Source: DAOTUL01 sp034437435 (GTDB taxonomy: Bacteria; Chloroflexota; Anaerolineae; Aggregatilineales; Phototrophicaceae). Taken from it: a DNA stretch of 16,255 nucleotides. The notes under the pieces were generated by a model. That model saw only the letters and a list, made by a program, of their open reading frames with translations. It did no database searches and was not told the origin of the DNA. The DNA lies in assembly GCA_964417785.1 (NCBI GenBank), contig CAYQJO010000085.1:1-16255 (forward strand), read 5' to 3'. A program made the translations under genes and the position numbers. Below, one piece after another: positions 1-7,447 of the stretch. Within the stretch, counting starts at the first letter, position 1; the number at the start of each line of letters is the position of its first letter.

Positions 1-914
1 GTGAGCAGCGGCCCGGCATCCTCTTCAATGTTGGCCCCACCACCACGACGGCGGTCTTCCGCTGCCAGTTCCGTGATCTCACGGATGTCGGAGAACTGGT
101 GGGTGTGCGTTGAAACCGATCCCACAGAAAGCGTCATAAGTTCGACCTGCTGGCCGTCCGGAGCCGGAATATAGCCGCGTTCCCGGTCGATAAACGAATA
201 GTGCTGTTTAACATCTTCCGCAAAGCGTTCCGCCAACCGCTGTTTGAGCCGCCGGGGATTGTCGGTGTGGGTCACGATCACGAAGTTATCCAGGCCCGGA
301 TGGCCGATGAAGTCATCCACCGTCCCTGCCTCATCGACGACCTCGCCCAATAGGAGCGCCACAAACCGCACAACTTCATCCCCGGCGACAAATCCATACA
401 CCTCGCGGAAGGTCTCAAAGGTGTTGATCTTGGCATCAACGTAGGTCCAGGGCTGTGAACTGCGCATCAAATTGCGCAGATGCTCCTCGATCAACGTGCC
501 GGTGGGCAGGTTGGACTTGGGATCGATGTTGATCTGGCGTTTGGCCGCCGTGATGGCGTTTTGCACCCGCAGCTTGAGTTCTTCAATGTCAAATGGCTTG
601 GTGACATAATCGTCCGCGCCGAGTTCCAACCCGGCGATCCGGTCGCTGCGTTCATCGCGCTGCGTCAGGAAGATGATCGGGACATGTTTGGTCCGGGTTG
701 TCGTGCGCAGTTCGCGACAGACATCATAGCCATTCATGTCGGGCAGCATGATGTCCAGCATAATCAGGTCCGGAAGTTGTTTGCGTGTCATAGAAAGGGC
801 TTCTCCACCGCGTGGAGCGACCTGCACCTCATACCCTTGCCCACTGAAGTAAATGCGCAGCATGTTCGAGATGTCAAAGTCGTCTTCTACAACCAATATA
901 CGACCTTTGCTCAT
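1..914 (-). CDS. Response regulator: receiver domain plus degenerate GGDEF domain (3' end beyond window)
   Basis: Two-component response regulator, cytoplasmic, open at the left edge (304 residues visible). Residues 1-120 form a CheY-like receiver: acidic pocket E10-D11-D12, phospho-acceptor D54 in MLDIMLPDMNG, T84 and K106 in the KPF motif. Residues 131-285 look like a GGDEF fold: it opens with DPKSNLPTG, continues with a YGFVAGDEV segment like the YGH..GD of diguanylate cyclases, and has GLDNF (207-211) where GGDEF should be. The metal-binding DxD region reads KIN (162-164). With two metal ligands and the signature altered, cyclase activity is unlikely; a sensory or protein-binding role is my inference. 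The start is ATG 914, with a GGGGG Shine-Dalgarno sequence 5 bases upstream. It lies 88 bases after the Mug-like gene and may have its own promoter. Family call is secure; output function is unknown. Confidence 0.9.
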   Translation of the reverse strand, partial: MSKGRILVVEDDFDISNMLRIYFSGQGYEVQVAPRGGEALSMTRKQLPDLIMLDIMLPDMNGYDVCRELRTTTRTKHVPIIFLTQRDERSDRIAGLELGADDYVTKPFDIEELKLRVQNAITAAKRQINIDPKSNLPTGTLIEEHLRNLMRSSQPWTYVDAKINTFETFREVYGFVAGDEVVRFVALLLGEVVDEAGTVDDFIGHPGLDNFVIVTHTDNPRRLKQRLAERFAEDVKQHYSFIDRERGYIPAPDGQQVELMTLSVGSVSTHTHQFSDIREITELAAEDRRRGGGANIEEDAGPLL

Positions 915-1002
915 GGTAGCCCCCTGGGACCGCAAGAAAATACATTCACAATACTTTCAATATACACCAATTGTTGCAATGATGCATAAAAGAAACAAAA
1001 AG
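915..1002 (-). promoter_or_regulatory. AT-rich leader with possible promoter for the response regulator
   Basis: This 88-base gap is clearly more AT-rich than its surroundings. On the minus strand a TATATT hexamer (964 to 959) could be a -10 box about 45 bases before the ATG at 914. The -35 position at 17-base spacing reads ATGCAT, a poor match. A GGGGG ribosome binding site lies at 924-920. The promoter call is tentative; the ribosome binding site is clear. Confidence 0.3.
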
Positions 1003-1017
1003 TTAGAAATTGCTAAC
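986..1017 (-). terminator. Weak Rho-independent-type terminator at the end of the eight-gene operon
   Basis: On the minus strand GTTAG (1017-1013) pairs with CTAAC (1006-1002) around a 6-base loop. It is followed at once by a T-rich run, TTTTTGTTTCTTTT. The stem can be lengthened only by G-U pairs and has low GC content, so it would be weak. The TAA stop of the Mug-like gene (1005-1003) lies inside the stem. Position and U tract fit an operon end; strength is doubtful. Confidence 0.4.
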
Positions 1018-1503
1018 CCGCTCGGCCAGGTCCTGCCAGGTGGCTTCATCCCAGTAACGACGGGCAGCACCGGAGGTCGAAGGCAGCACAAACAGGCGGG
1101 TCCGTCCCAATCGCTGCGGTTGCAAGCCATAGTCTACCGGACCCAACAGCGCATGGGCCGACCGTTTGCCGTTAAATGCCAGATAGTGCGGGACGTACTG
1201 GATGATTTTGCGCCGCAGTCCCTCCGGTGCGAAGTCCGAAAGCGACAGTTGATCGTCTGTGCCGGATGCAGATTTCACGACATCGGTCAGACCGATGCCA
1301 TAGCGCAGCACCTCACGGAAGTCCTGCGGCGCGAGCAAAATCGGGGTCAGGCCGACACGATGCAGCGTCAGCCAGAAGCGATTGCCGGGACCGGCGTAAT
1401 AAGCGCCGACGGCAGCCGAAGTTGGGCTGGCTGCCGTTCCACAAAAAACTATTTTCAGTCCCGGTCGCAGCACATCGGGCAGGACATCAGCGGGTGGCCG
1501 CAT
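1003..1503 (-). CDS. mug: Mug/TDG-like mismatch-specific uracil-DNA glycosylase
   Basis: A 166-residue protein of the Mug/TDG branch of the uracil-DNA glycosylase superfamily. Known members cut uracil or thymine out of G:U or G:T mispairs in base excision repair. The N-terminal core GLKIVFCGTAAS (residues 15-26) leads into GAYYAGPGNRFW (33-44), the family's NRFW signature. The C-terminal motif VLPSTSGAAR (139-148) matches VLPNPSG of E. coli Mug. Motif 1 is GTAAS where E. coli Mug has GINPG, so the asparagine that positions the water is missing; substrate range may differ. The chosen start, ATG 1503, lies inside the last codons of the protease gene (overlap of 17 bases), with no good Shine-Dalgarno sequence, so translational coupling is likely. 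An ATG at 1518 would add five residues. It is the last gene of the operon. A repair enzyme behind a secreted protease is an odd partnership. Confidence 0.85.
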   Translation of the reverse strand: MRPPADVLPDVLRPGLKIVFCGTAASPTSAAVGAYYAGPGNRFWLTLHRVGLTPILLAPQDFREVLRYGIGLTDVVKSASGTDDQLSLSDFAPEGLRRKIIQYVPHYLAFNGKRSAHALLGPVDYGLQPQRLGRTRLFVLPSTSGAARRYWDEATWQDLAERVSNF

Positions 1504-3022
1504 GGAAGGCCAGCACATAGCGATCCGAGGATTGCTGCTGGTAACTGGTCATGACGAAATTGAGATAAATCGGCACGTTGTTCTCCGGGATCAACCCGTC
1601 CAACGCGATAGATATCATGGCATCGTACTGGAAGCCCGGCAGCCGACTGCCATTCGCCAGCGTAACATAACTGTTGCTCAGGTCGTCGGAATCCCCCCAG
1701 CACAGCGAACTTGGTCCGGCATCGTCGCAGGCGATTTCCAATCCCTGGTCGTCGGTCCAGACGTTATAATTGGTATCGCTCAGGTAAAAATACGGATCAA
1801 ATTCGGAACTTTCTGAGATCATATAGACAGTCAGCGGCACACCGGTCATACCCGGTGTCACGCGCACGACAAACGGATCACCGACGACATCATCCGGCGT
1901 TGCGGCCATACCTTCCAGCACCAGGACAAATTCACCTGCCGCATTGTCGAAGCCACCGACCACCAGCGAGACGTCAGCCAATAACTGCCCACTGTTCTGT
2001 GTAAACTGAACCTGTGAACCCAGGCCACTGCCGGTCACCTCTCCCACTGTCGGCAATTTGACGGCAAAACTGGCCGCTGCTGCCGCGTCATCCGAACACA
2101 AACCGACCCCCTCGGTATCCAGAACAGCCAGAACCGGGTCGAAACTGCCAATACCGACAGCCGTCGCGGTATAGGTGAAGCCAGCCCGCATCTCTTTGAC
2201 GACGATCTCCACACCGTTATCAAAACTGGCTCCGTTGTCACAGGTGACGCTGATCCCGGTGGCGACTTCCTGAGATGGGACCGAGGGACCGGTATTCGGC
2301 GTCCCCTGGTTCGGCAGATTGACCATATTTTGCGCGTTGAACTCCGACTGAATGGCGACCAGGGGCAGAATACCACCGAGCCGTCCCCCCGTGCGCTCTT
2401 CAGTAATCACTGCCGTCGGCACACCGATCAATTCACCACGCTGGTTGACGGCCAGACCACCACTGTTGCCCGGTGCGATTTCGGCGTTGGTCTGGTACCA
2501 AACCGACAGACGTGCGCCGTTGAGGTTGCCGTTCTGAATGGTGGTGATCTGTCCCGTCGTATAGACCATGAAGCCCTCACCGATGGTAGGATAACCGAAC
2601 ACGCTGACCGGCTCCCCAAGCTGGGCCTCGCCGGTCGCCAGTGGAATCACTGGCAGATTAAGCGTACTGCTGTCGATGGTAAGGCCATTGCTGTCACGGT
2701 CAATTTGCAGGACCGCAAAATCAAGCTGGTCGGAGATCAACGTCGCGCTGGCGAAATAGCGCAGCACCGGTTGCTCGCGGATGTCGTCCAGCATCAGAAT
2801 ACCGTAATCGTTGCCGGCATCCACCACATGCCGGTTCGTGTAGATCAAACCGGTGGGTTCGACGATGGTGCCGGAGCCGGAATCAACCGGCGTATCGCCG
2901 TCCAGTACGATAATTTGCACGACACTCCGCGAAATACGATCAATGTCTTCACCCGAAAGGTCGCCCTGGGCAACCACCGACACACTCACCAGAGCCAGCA
3001 ATACCAATAGCAAACGCTTCAT
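1487..3022 (-). CDS. Secreted trypsin-like serine protease (S1C type) with two C-terminal beta repeats
   Basis: A 511-residue exported protease. Residues 1-19 form a signal peptide (MKRLLLVLLALVSVSVVAQG) with a likely signal peptidase I site after A18 or nearby. Residues 25-230 are a DegP/HtrA-like trypsin domain with intact triad: H65 in TNRHVV, D101 in LDFAVLQID and S187 in APGNSGG. No PDZ domain follows. Instead residues about 255-375 and 380-511 are two beta-rich segments, each with an FDP-x-L/Y-x-L-D/S-D core and acidic patches. They resemble the PPC-type domains common behind secreted peptidases; this domain name is my inference. Cysteines at 261, 309, 432 and 441 could form disulfides. 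The start ATG 3022 has GGAG ten bases upstream and follows the reductase-like gene by 13 bases. Substrate unknown. Confidence 0.88.
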   Translation of the reverse strand: MKRLLLVLLALVSVSVVAQGDLSGEDIDRISRSVVQIIVLDGDTPVDSGSGTIVEPTGLIYTNRHVVDAGNDYGILMLDDIREQPVLRYFASATLISDQLDFAVLQIDRDSNGLTIDSSTLNLPVIPLATGEAQLGEPVSVFGYPTIGEGFMVYTTGQITTIQNGNLNGARLSVWYQTNAEIAPGNSGGLAVNQRGELIGVPTAVITEERTGGRLGGILPLVAIQSEFNAQNMVNLPNQGTPNTGPSVPSQEVATGISVTCDNGASFDNGVEIVVKEMRAGFTYTATAVGIGSFDPVLAVLDTEGVGLCSDDAAAAASFAVKLPTVGEVTGSGLGSQVQFTQNSGQLLADVSLVVGGFDNAAGEFVLVLEGMAATPDDVVGDPFVVRVTPGMTGVPLTVYMISESSEFDPYFYLSDTNYNVWTDDQGLEIACDDAGPSSLCWGDSDDLSNSYVTLANGSRLPGFQYDAMISIALDGLIPENNVPIYLNFVMTSYQQQSSDRYVLAFHAATR

Positions 3023-3035
3023 GAGGTTTCCACTC

Positions 3036-4136
3036 CTATATCAATGACCATGAACGGCGGTTATGGGTCGCTCGCTCACGAACACGAGCAATATGTTCAG
3101 CGGTGACGGGCTGCTCGAAACTGCGAAAACCAGACAGGCGGAAACCATGCCGGGTCGCAATCTCGCCGATTTCACGCACTTGCTCCATGCGAATATCCTT
3201 GCCAACGGTGTAATCTTCGTAGCGACCTTCCAGCGCCAGCGCCATCGTCTCCGCCATGCAGGCATAGGACTTGCCCGGTGGGAAGCCGAAGTCAAAATGA
3301 AAATCGACCGGACCGGGGACTTCGACCATGCCCCCTTCGATCACCAGCACATCATCGCGCTCCGCCGCCACCTGACGCGACACATCACGCGGGCGGGCCA
3401 CATCACACACGACCGAACCCGGCTTGAGATGCTGTGGCTCGATGACCGCATGGACGGCGCTGGTCACGGTCAGGACCAGATCGGCCTCATACAGTGAAGC
3501 CATATCCGTGCTGGCGACGACCTGCGCCCGAAAGCCAGTACACTGTTCCCGCACCGCATCCAACTTAGCCTGGTTGCGTCCGATCAGGGTCAGGCGGGCG
3601 CAATCCAGGGCAAGCATCTGGGCGCAAGCACGACCGATGGCCCCGGACGCACCGACAATGGCAATTTCGGTGTCTGCGACATTCAGCCCCATCACCCGCG
3701 CCGCCTCTTTGATCGCTTCCACCGCCATGTATACGGTGTAGCTGTCACCGGTTGTGACGGGCAGGCCCAGACGCTCCGCGATAGTCACACCGGCATCACC
3801 GACCACCGATGTATAGGCCCCCAGCCCAAGCATTCTCGCCCCCAGTTCCTCCGCTTTGTGGCCGCAGGCAACGATTTTGCGGTAGACCGTCTCCACCGGC
3901 AGCGACATCATCGTCGGCGGAGTGAAGGGACAAGCCAGCAGCCAACCGCGCAATTCCGCCCCGGTCGCCTCCGAGCGTACACCATTAATCTCGGATAGAT
4001 ACACCGGCGGGAAAAATCGCGAGAAGTAGTTGATCTGCCCTTCCGTCAGGATTTTGCCCAGAAGTGGGAACTTACGAGCGACATCTTTCTTAATGGTGAT
4101 GGGATGGATGATGAAGGCGAATGTATCTTGCATCAT
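3036..4136 (-). CDS. Acyl-ACP-reductase-like protein (cyanobacterial AAR family relative)
   Basis: A 366-residue Rossmann-fold protein resembling cyanobacterial long-chain acyl-ACP reductase, which turns acyl-ACP or acyl-CoA into fatty aldehyde with NADPH. Shared landmarks recalled from that family: a GLGAYTSV segment (104-111; GGFSSI in AAR), TTGDSYTVY (128-136; TGNTHTAY in AAR), the nucleotide loop VGASGAIG (161-168), LTLIGRN (182-188), an IEGGMVEVPG segment (266-275), and YACMAETMAL (291-300), which carries C293 at the place of the AAR acyl-thioester cysteine. A C-terminal tail of about 30 residues exceeds the usual AAR end. The ATG at 4136 shares a base with the TAA of the methyltransferase gene (TAATG), which implies coupled translation. 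No aldehyde-deformylating oxygenase is in the window, so alkane production is not supported. An alternative is another Rossmann dehydrogenase of the shikimate/quinate dehydrogenase-like group. Confidence 0.75.
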   Translation of the reverse strand: MMQDTFAFIIHPITIKKDVARKFPLLGKILTEGQINYFSRFFPPVYLSEINGVRSEATGAELRGWLLACPFTPPTMMSLPVETVYRKIVACGHKAEELGARMLGLGAYTSVVGDAGVTIAERLGLPVTTGDSYTVYMAVEAIKEAARVMGLNVADTEIAIVGASGAIGRACAQMLALDCARLTLIGRNQAKLDAVREQCTGFRAQVVASTDMASLYEADLVLTVTSAVHAVIEPQHLKPGSVVCDVARPRDVSRQVAAERDDVLVIEGGMVEVPGPVDFHFDFGFPPGKSYACMAETMALALEGRYEDYTVGKDIRMEQVREIGEIATRHGFRLSGFRSFEQPVTAEHIARVRERATHNRRSWSLI

Positions 4137-4762
4137 TACAGCTTACGCGCTACGGCCATACCATCACCCAGCGGGATGATAAAGCTGTCCAGACGCGGAT
4201 CATCAGCCAGTGCTTCGTTGAAGGCTACCATACCCTGCTGGTCGTCGTTCTTGGGCTGCAACACCGCGCCGTGATAAAAGGCATTGTGCGCCGCCACCAG
4301 ACCACCGGCCCGCAGATTATCAACGGACCAGGTTAAATAAGCCGGATAGTTGAGCTTATCTGCATCAATAAAGACCAGATCAAATGGGCCGACCGGCTCA
4401 AGCTGGTGCAGGACATCCAGTGCCGCACCCTGAATCACCTCAACCTTATGCCCCACCCCCGCGTTCTCGAAATTGCTGCGGGCCACCTCAGCGTGTTTAC
4501 TGCTGACTTCAACCGTGTAGAGTTTGCCGTCCTCTGGCAAAGACCGGGCGATCCAGGTACCGCTGTAACCGCCCAGGCAGCCAATTTCAACCGCCAACCG
4601 GGCATTCACCATGCGGGTTAGCCAGCCCAGAAGATGTCCTTCGTGGGCCTGTACATTGATGACCGGCAGACCGTTGCTCTCGGTCGCAGACCGGATATTT
4701 TCCAGCGCGTTGTCTTCCTCAACAAACAAATAGCGGATATATTCCTCATACTGCTCACTCAT
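4136..4762 (-). CDS. SAM-dependent O-methyltransferase, family 3 (COG4122-like)
   Basis: A 208-residue class I methyltransferase of the caffeoyl-CoA/catechol O-methyltransferase type. The SAM loop is VEIGCLGGYSG (58-68), the ribose-binding acidic strand is LYTVEVS (81-87), and the post-motif strand FDLVFIDADKLNY (127-139) supplies the usual metal ligand Asp133. The next metal motif, normally DN-x-L, reads HNAFYHG (159-165), with Asp replaced by His, so metal use may be altered. The chosen start is ATG 4762, which shares a base with the TAA stop of the beta-helix gene (TAATG); an in-frame ATG at 4777 would overlap further. The acceptor is unknown. Its position between a beta-helix protein and an acyl-reductase-like gene suggests a small molecule made by the same operon (inference). 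Confidence 0.87.
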   Translation of the reverse strand: MSEQYEEYIRYLFVEEDNALENIRSATESNGLPVINVQAHEGHLLGWLTRMVNARLAVEIGCLGGYSGTWIARSLPEDGKLYTVEVSSKHAEVARSNFENAGVGHKVEVIQGAALDVLHQLEPVGPFDLVFIDADKLNYPAYLTWSVDNLRAGGLVAAHNAFYHGAVLQPKNDDQQGMVAFNEALADDPRLDSFIIPLGDGMAVARKL

Positions 4763-6084
4763 TACCATGTATCCCAAGTCTCCTCAAGTTCTTCGCCCTC
4801 GTTCGGGCGCGGATAAAAGCGTTTGTGTGCTTCACCAAAACGGACGAAATGATGGTCGCTCTCTTCAAATGTCACATTACGGCTGATGACACGGCGCTGG
4901 GGTGAAGCCACCAGCACCACATCCGACTCGATCATACGGCCGGGGAAAACCACCATGCCCGAACCGATCCGGCAGTTATGGCCGACCGCCGCACCCAGCA
5001 CAATCTGGCCCACACTTTGTAGCTCACCGTCGATGTTGGCCGCCCGCAGCGGCTTCTGCGCGATCAGGTTGAAATCGGTGAAGGTGCTGCCCGCCCCCAC
5101 AAAGCTGTTGCGCCCAATGACACACATTTGCAGGCAGGTATTCTGTGCCAGGATGGTGTTTTCCATCACTGCCGTGAGGTACAACGCACTGCGAAAGGGC
5201 AGAAAGCAGTTGTTGGCGACCGTACTCATTTTCAACACACAGCCGGCATCGATGTTGACATCATCACCAATGGTACAGTTGTCGATCACCGCACCGGCAC
5301 CGATAGAACAGCGATCACCGATTTCTGCCGGTCCCGTAATAATCGCCGATGGATCAATGTCGCAGTCCTTGCCAATCTTCACAGAAGCAGATGAACTGAG
5401 AACCTGCTTCTGTTCCAGAACACCGCGCCAGAACAACCGGAGTTGCGCGAATACGCTGCGCTCAATCTCGGTATCGAGACGACCCGCCCGGCCAAAATTG
5501 CCGTAGATAATCGTAGCGAAGTAAACATGCACCCAGCTTTCAATGGAGATAATCGCCCGCTGGGGTGCGTGGTGGGTCAGAAAATCCTGTTCCAGTGTCA
5601 TGAAGTCCGGCACCGCGCCGAAACCAATATCGCGGGAGTCACTCGGCACAGATACCGGCACAATATCTTCTTCATACCCATCAGGGAAATACCATAGATC
5701 GCACAGAAACAACACACCGCCCTGCGGCCCCATCGTGGCCTGGAAGCCCTTCGTCAGTGGAATGGTATAGGTGTGGAAGCATTTGTCGCTGGCGGAAAAC
5801 GCGGCCCGGCAGGCTTTGCCGGCCTTGCGGGCTTCAGCCACAAAATACTCAAAGAAAGCGCGATCAAACCACATGCTATCACGGTAGACAACCGCTTCAC
5901 CTTCGACGCGATAGAGTTCATCGCGGCTCTCAAGTGTTCCCCCCAGGTCGATATTCTCACCGAGGACCTCAATAAACAGGTTTTCGTGGTGAATTTTGAG
6001 CGGTTCAGTACCGATGGTCAGTAGACTGGCTGGTTCGTTAAACGGCGGTACGTGACGTGCATCTTCGATAATGTAGCGATACAT
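4762..6084 (-). CDS. Left-handed beta-helix (hexapeptide-repeat) protein with nucleotidyltransferase-like N-terminus
   Basis: A 440-residue cytoplasmic protein. Residues about 232-395 carry imperfect hexapeptide repeats with I/V/A every sixth position (VKIGKDCDIDPSAIITGP, AEIGDRCSIGAGAVI, CVIGRNSFVGAGST, CRIGSGMVVFPG), typical of the left-handed beta-helix of GlmU-type acyl- and nucleotidyltransferases. Residues 1-120 have the feel of a sugar-nucleotidyltransferase region (IGTEPLKIH at 24-32), but I see no G-x-G-T-R nucleotide loop, so the N-terminus is probably not catalytic in the usual sense. Two cysteines recur in the middle repeats (C317, C321). The ATG at 6084 lies 6 bases after the hydrolase stop. 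Function unknown: it could be an acyltransferase, a sugar-nucleotide enzyme or a scaffold. Family members of this layout are often left as hypothetical. Confidence 0.75.
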   Translation of the reverse strand: MYRYIIEDARHVPPFNEPASLLTIGTEPLKIHHENLFIEVLGENIDLGGTLESRDELYRVEGEAVVYRDSMWFDRAFFEYFVAEARKAGKACRAAFSASDKCFHTYTIPLTKGFQATMGPQGGVLFLCDLWYFPDGYEEDIVPVSVPSDSRDIGFGAVPDFMTLEQDFLTHHAPQRAIISIESWVHVYFATIIYGNFGRAGRLDTEIERSVFAQLRLFWRGVLEQKQVLSSSASVKIGKDCDIDPSAIITGPAEIGDRCSIGAGAVIDNCTIGDDVNIDAGCVLKMSTVANNCFLPFRSALYLTAVMENTILAQNTCLQMCVIGRNSFVGAGSTFTDFNLIAQKPLRAANIDGELQSVGQIVLGAAVGHNCRIGSGMVVFPGRMIESDVVLVASPQRRVISRNVTFEESDHHFVRFGEAHKRFYPRPNEGEELEETWDTW

Positions 6085-6090
6085 AGCAGT

Positions 6091-6879
6091 TTAACCGTTG
6101 TTGAGAAATTTGCGTACCATATTGTGAAACCGGTCTGGTTCATCCATCATCGGGAAATGGCCGGAATCGATAAACCGGGCAATCTGGCTGTGCTGTACGC
6201 ACCCTTGCAGGACATCGGCCTGATCGGGATTGACAATCACATCCCGCTTGCCGTAAATGCCCATCACTGGCAGTTCCAGGCTGGCAGCCGGTTCGGTCAG
6301 GTCTGTCTGGCGCAGCGTGGCGATGCTCTGAAAAAACGATGCGCTGGAAACCTTCGACATATCTTCAACAAACATATCACCCAGCGCCCGACCATCCCTG
6401 GCGACAAAATAAGCATAACCGCGCATAAATAGCCGGAGCAAACCGGGACTGGTCCAGATAATGCGGGCAAAGCGCCGGTTGCCGGATGCCTTCAACAGTA
6501 TATTGAGCGAACTACCCTGCACCGGCGAACCGATCAAGCCAACCTTGACGACTTTATCCGGGTGCTGGATGGCTGCCGCCAGCGCCACCGTCCCGCCCAT
6601 CGAATGCCCGATGATTGGCGCTTTGACAATACCCAGGCGATCCATGAACTGAATTACCGAATCGACATAGTTGGTGACGGTAAAATTCGAATTGTGATCG
6701 AACGATTCGCCGAAACCAAAGAAATCCAGGGCATATGTCCTGAATTCCTCACCCAGAATCTCAATTGTCGGTCGCCAGAGCGCCCAGGAACCTAACCATC
6801 CATGAAGCAAAAGAACAGGGCGTCCACGACCATAGCGTTCGTAATGGACAATTCCCTGTTCAGTAACCAGCGTAGGCAC
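6091..6879 (-). CDS. Alpha/beta hydrolase
   Basis: A 262-residue alpha/beta-hydrolase fold enzyme, likely a cytoplasmic esterase or lipase-like hydrolase. Numbering from the GTG start: oxyanion-hole HGWLG (26-30), FFGFGES after strand 4, nucleophile S93 in GHSMGG, acid D213 in GKRDVIV and H241 in DSGHFPM, so the triad is complete. A cap of mixed helices lies between (about 120-195). I chose GTG 6879 because it lies 5 bases after the GTPase stop and begins VPTLVTEQG just before the first strand. A longer reading frame from 6963 would overlap the GTPase by 79 bases and adds an unconserved Arg/Cys-rich leader. The substrate cannot be read from sequence. The operon context suggests ester, thioester or acyl substrates (inference). 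Confidence 0.88.
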   Translation of the reverse strand: MPTLVTEQGIVHYERYGRGRPVLLLHGWLGSWALWRPTIEILGEEFRTYALDFFGFGESFDHNSNFTVTNYVDSVIQFMDRLGIVKAPIIGHSMGGTVALAAAIQHPDKVVKVGLIGSPVQGSSLNILLKASGNRRFARIIWTSPGLLRLFMRGYAYFVARDGRALGDMFVEDMSKVSSASFFQSIATLRQTDLTEPAASLELPVMGIYGKRDVIVNPDQADVLQGCVQHSQIARFIDSGHFPMMDEPDRFHNMVRKFLNNG

Positions 6880-6884
6880 GGACC

Positions 6885-7418
6885 TTAGTCCATTTCCTCC
6901 AGAATCGTGTAAAGCAATTCCAGGAGGACATCGCGCACACTGTCGCGCTCCTTCGCCACGCACGGCAGCAGCTTTACTTCTGGCTCAATTCGCAGCGCAA
7001 TACGGAGGTCTTCCGGGTCCCAGGCATCGGGATGGTCCTGCTTGTTGGCCGCCACCACGTAAGGTGTTGGGGCATAAGCGCGGAAGGTCTCCAGGATGCT
7101 CTTGGCCTCGCGGAAGGTCTCTGGCTTAGCGCTGTCAACCATCACGATGAAGCCCAGCATACCCTCAGCCAGAATCTCCCACATGAAGTCAAAGCGCCGC
7201 TGCCCCGGTGTACCGAACAGGTACAGGACGAGATCATCATCCACCGTAATACGACCGAAGTCCATCGCCACAGTCGTCGCATCTTTTTCCTGGGCTTCAG
7301 CGGTCCCTTCTTGCATTTCACGCTCAGTCGAGACCACTTCGATCTCACTGATTGACCGGATAAACTCGGTCTTGCCTGAGCTGAACGGTCCCGTAACAAC
7401 CATTTTGACAGTTTGCAT
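6885..7418 (-). CDS. Small Ras-like GTPase (COG2229/CvnD-type)
   Basis: A 177-residue Ras-superfamily GTPase of the bacterial type that travels with roadblock or DUF4388 proteins. P-loop GPFSSGKT (10-17), switch-I threonines T48-T49, G3 motif LFGTPGQRRF (67-76) and G4 motif NKQD (125-128) are all present. G3 has GTPGQ instead of DTAGQ; the missing aspartate is usual for this bacterial branch, as I recall it. A cysteine-containing strand LPCVAK (151-156) stands at the G5 place. I chose ATG 7418, which has GGAAG five bases upstream; a GTG two codons earlier is possible. It begins 29 bases after the DUF4388 gene, its likely partner. Proteins of this kind act as switches for polarity, motility or kinase complexes; the actual effector here is unknown. 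Confidence 0.9.
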   Translation of the reverse strand: MQTVKMVVTGPFSSGKTEFIRSISEIEVVSTEREMQEGTAEAQEKDATTVAMDFGRITVDDDLVLYLFGTPGQRRFDFMWEILAEGMLGFIVMVDSAKPETFREAKSILETFRAYAPTPYVVAANKQDHPDAWDPEDLRIALRIEPEVKLLPCVAKERDSVRDVLLELLYTILEEMD

Positions 7419-7447
7419 AGTCACTTCCAGTTCTCGAAACTGACGAA

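Noticed and set aside
480..1554. Two plus-strand reading frames of 169 and 233 residues
   Set aside because: They oppose the response regulator and the Mug-like gene. The minus-strand products match known families throughout.
2330..3010. 226-residue plus-strand reading frame
   Set aside because: It lies fully opposite the secreted protease, which has a signal peptide and complete triad. The plus translation has no recognisable feature.
3036..4136. Alkane biosynthesis pathway
   Set aside because: An AAR-like gene alone is not enough; no ferritin-like aldehyde-deformylating oxygenase is encoded in the window.
4762..6084. Active sugar-nucleotide uridylyl- or thymidylyltransferase
   Set aside because: The N-terminal part lacks a visible G-x-G-T-R nucleotide loop; only the beta-helix part is well supported.
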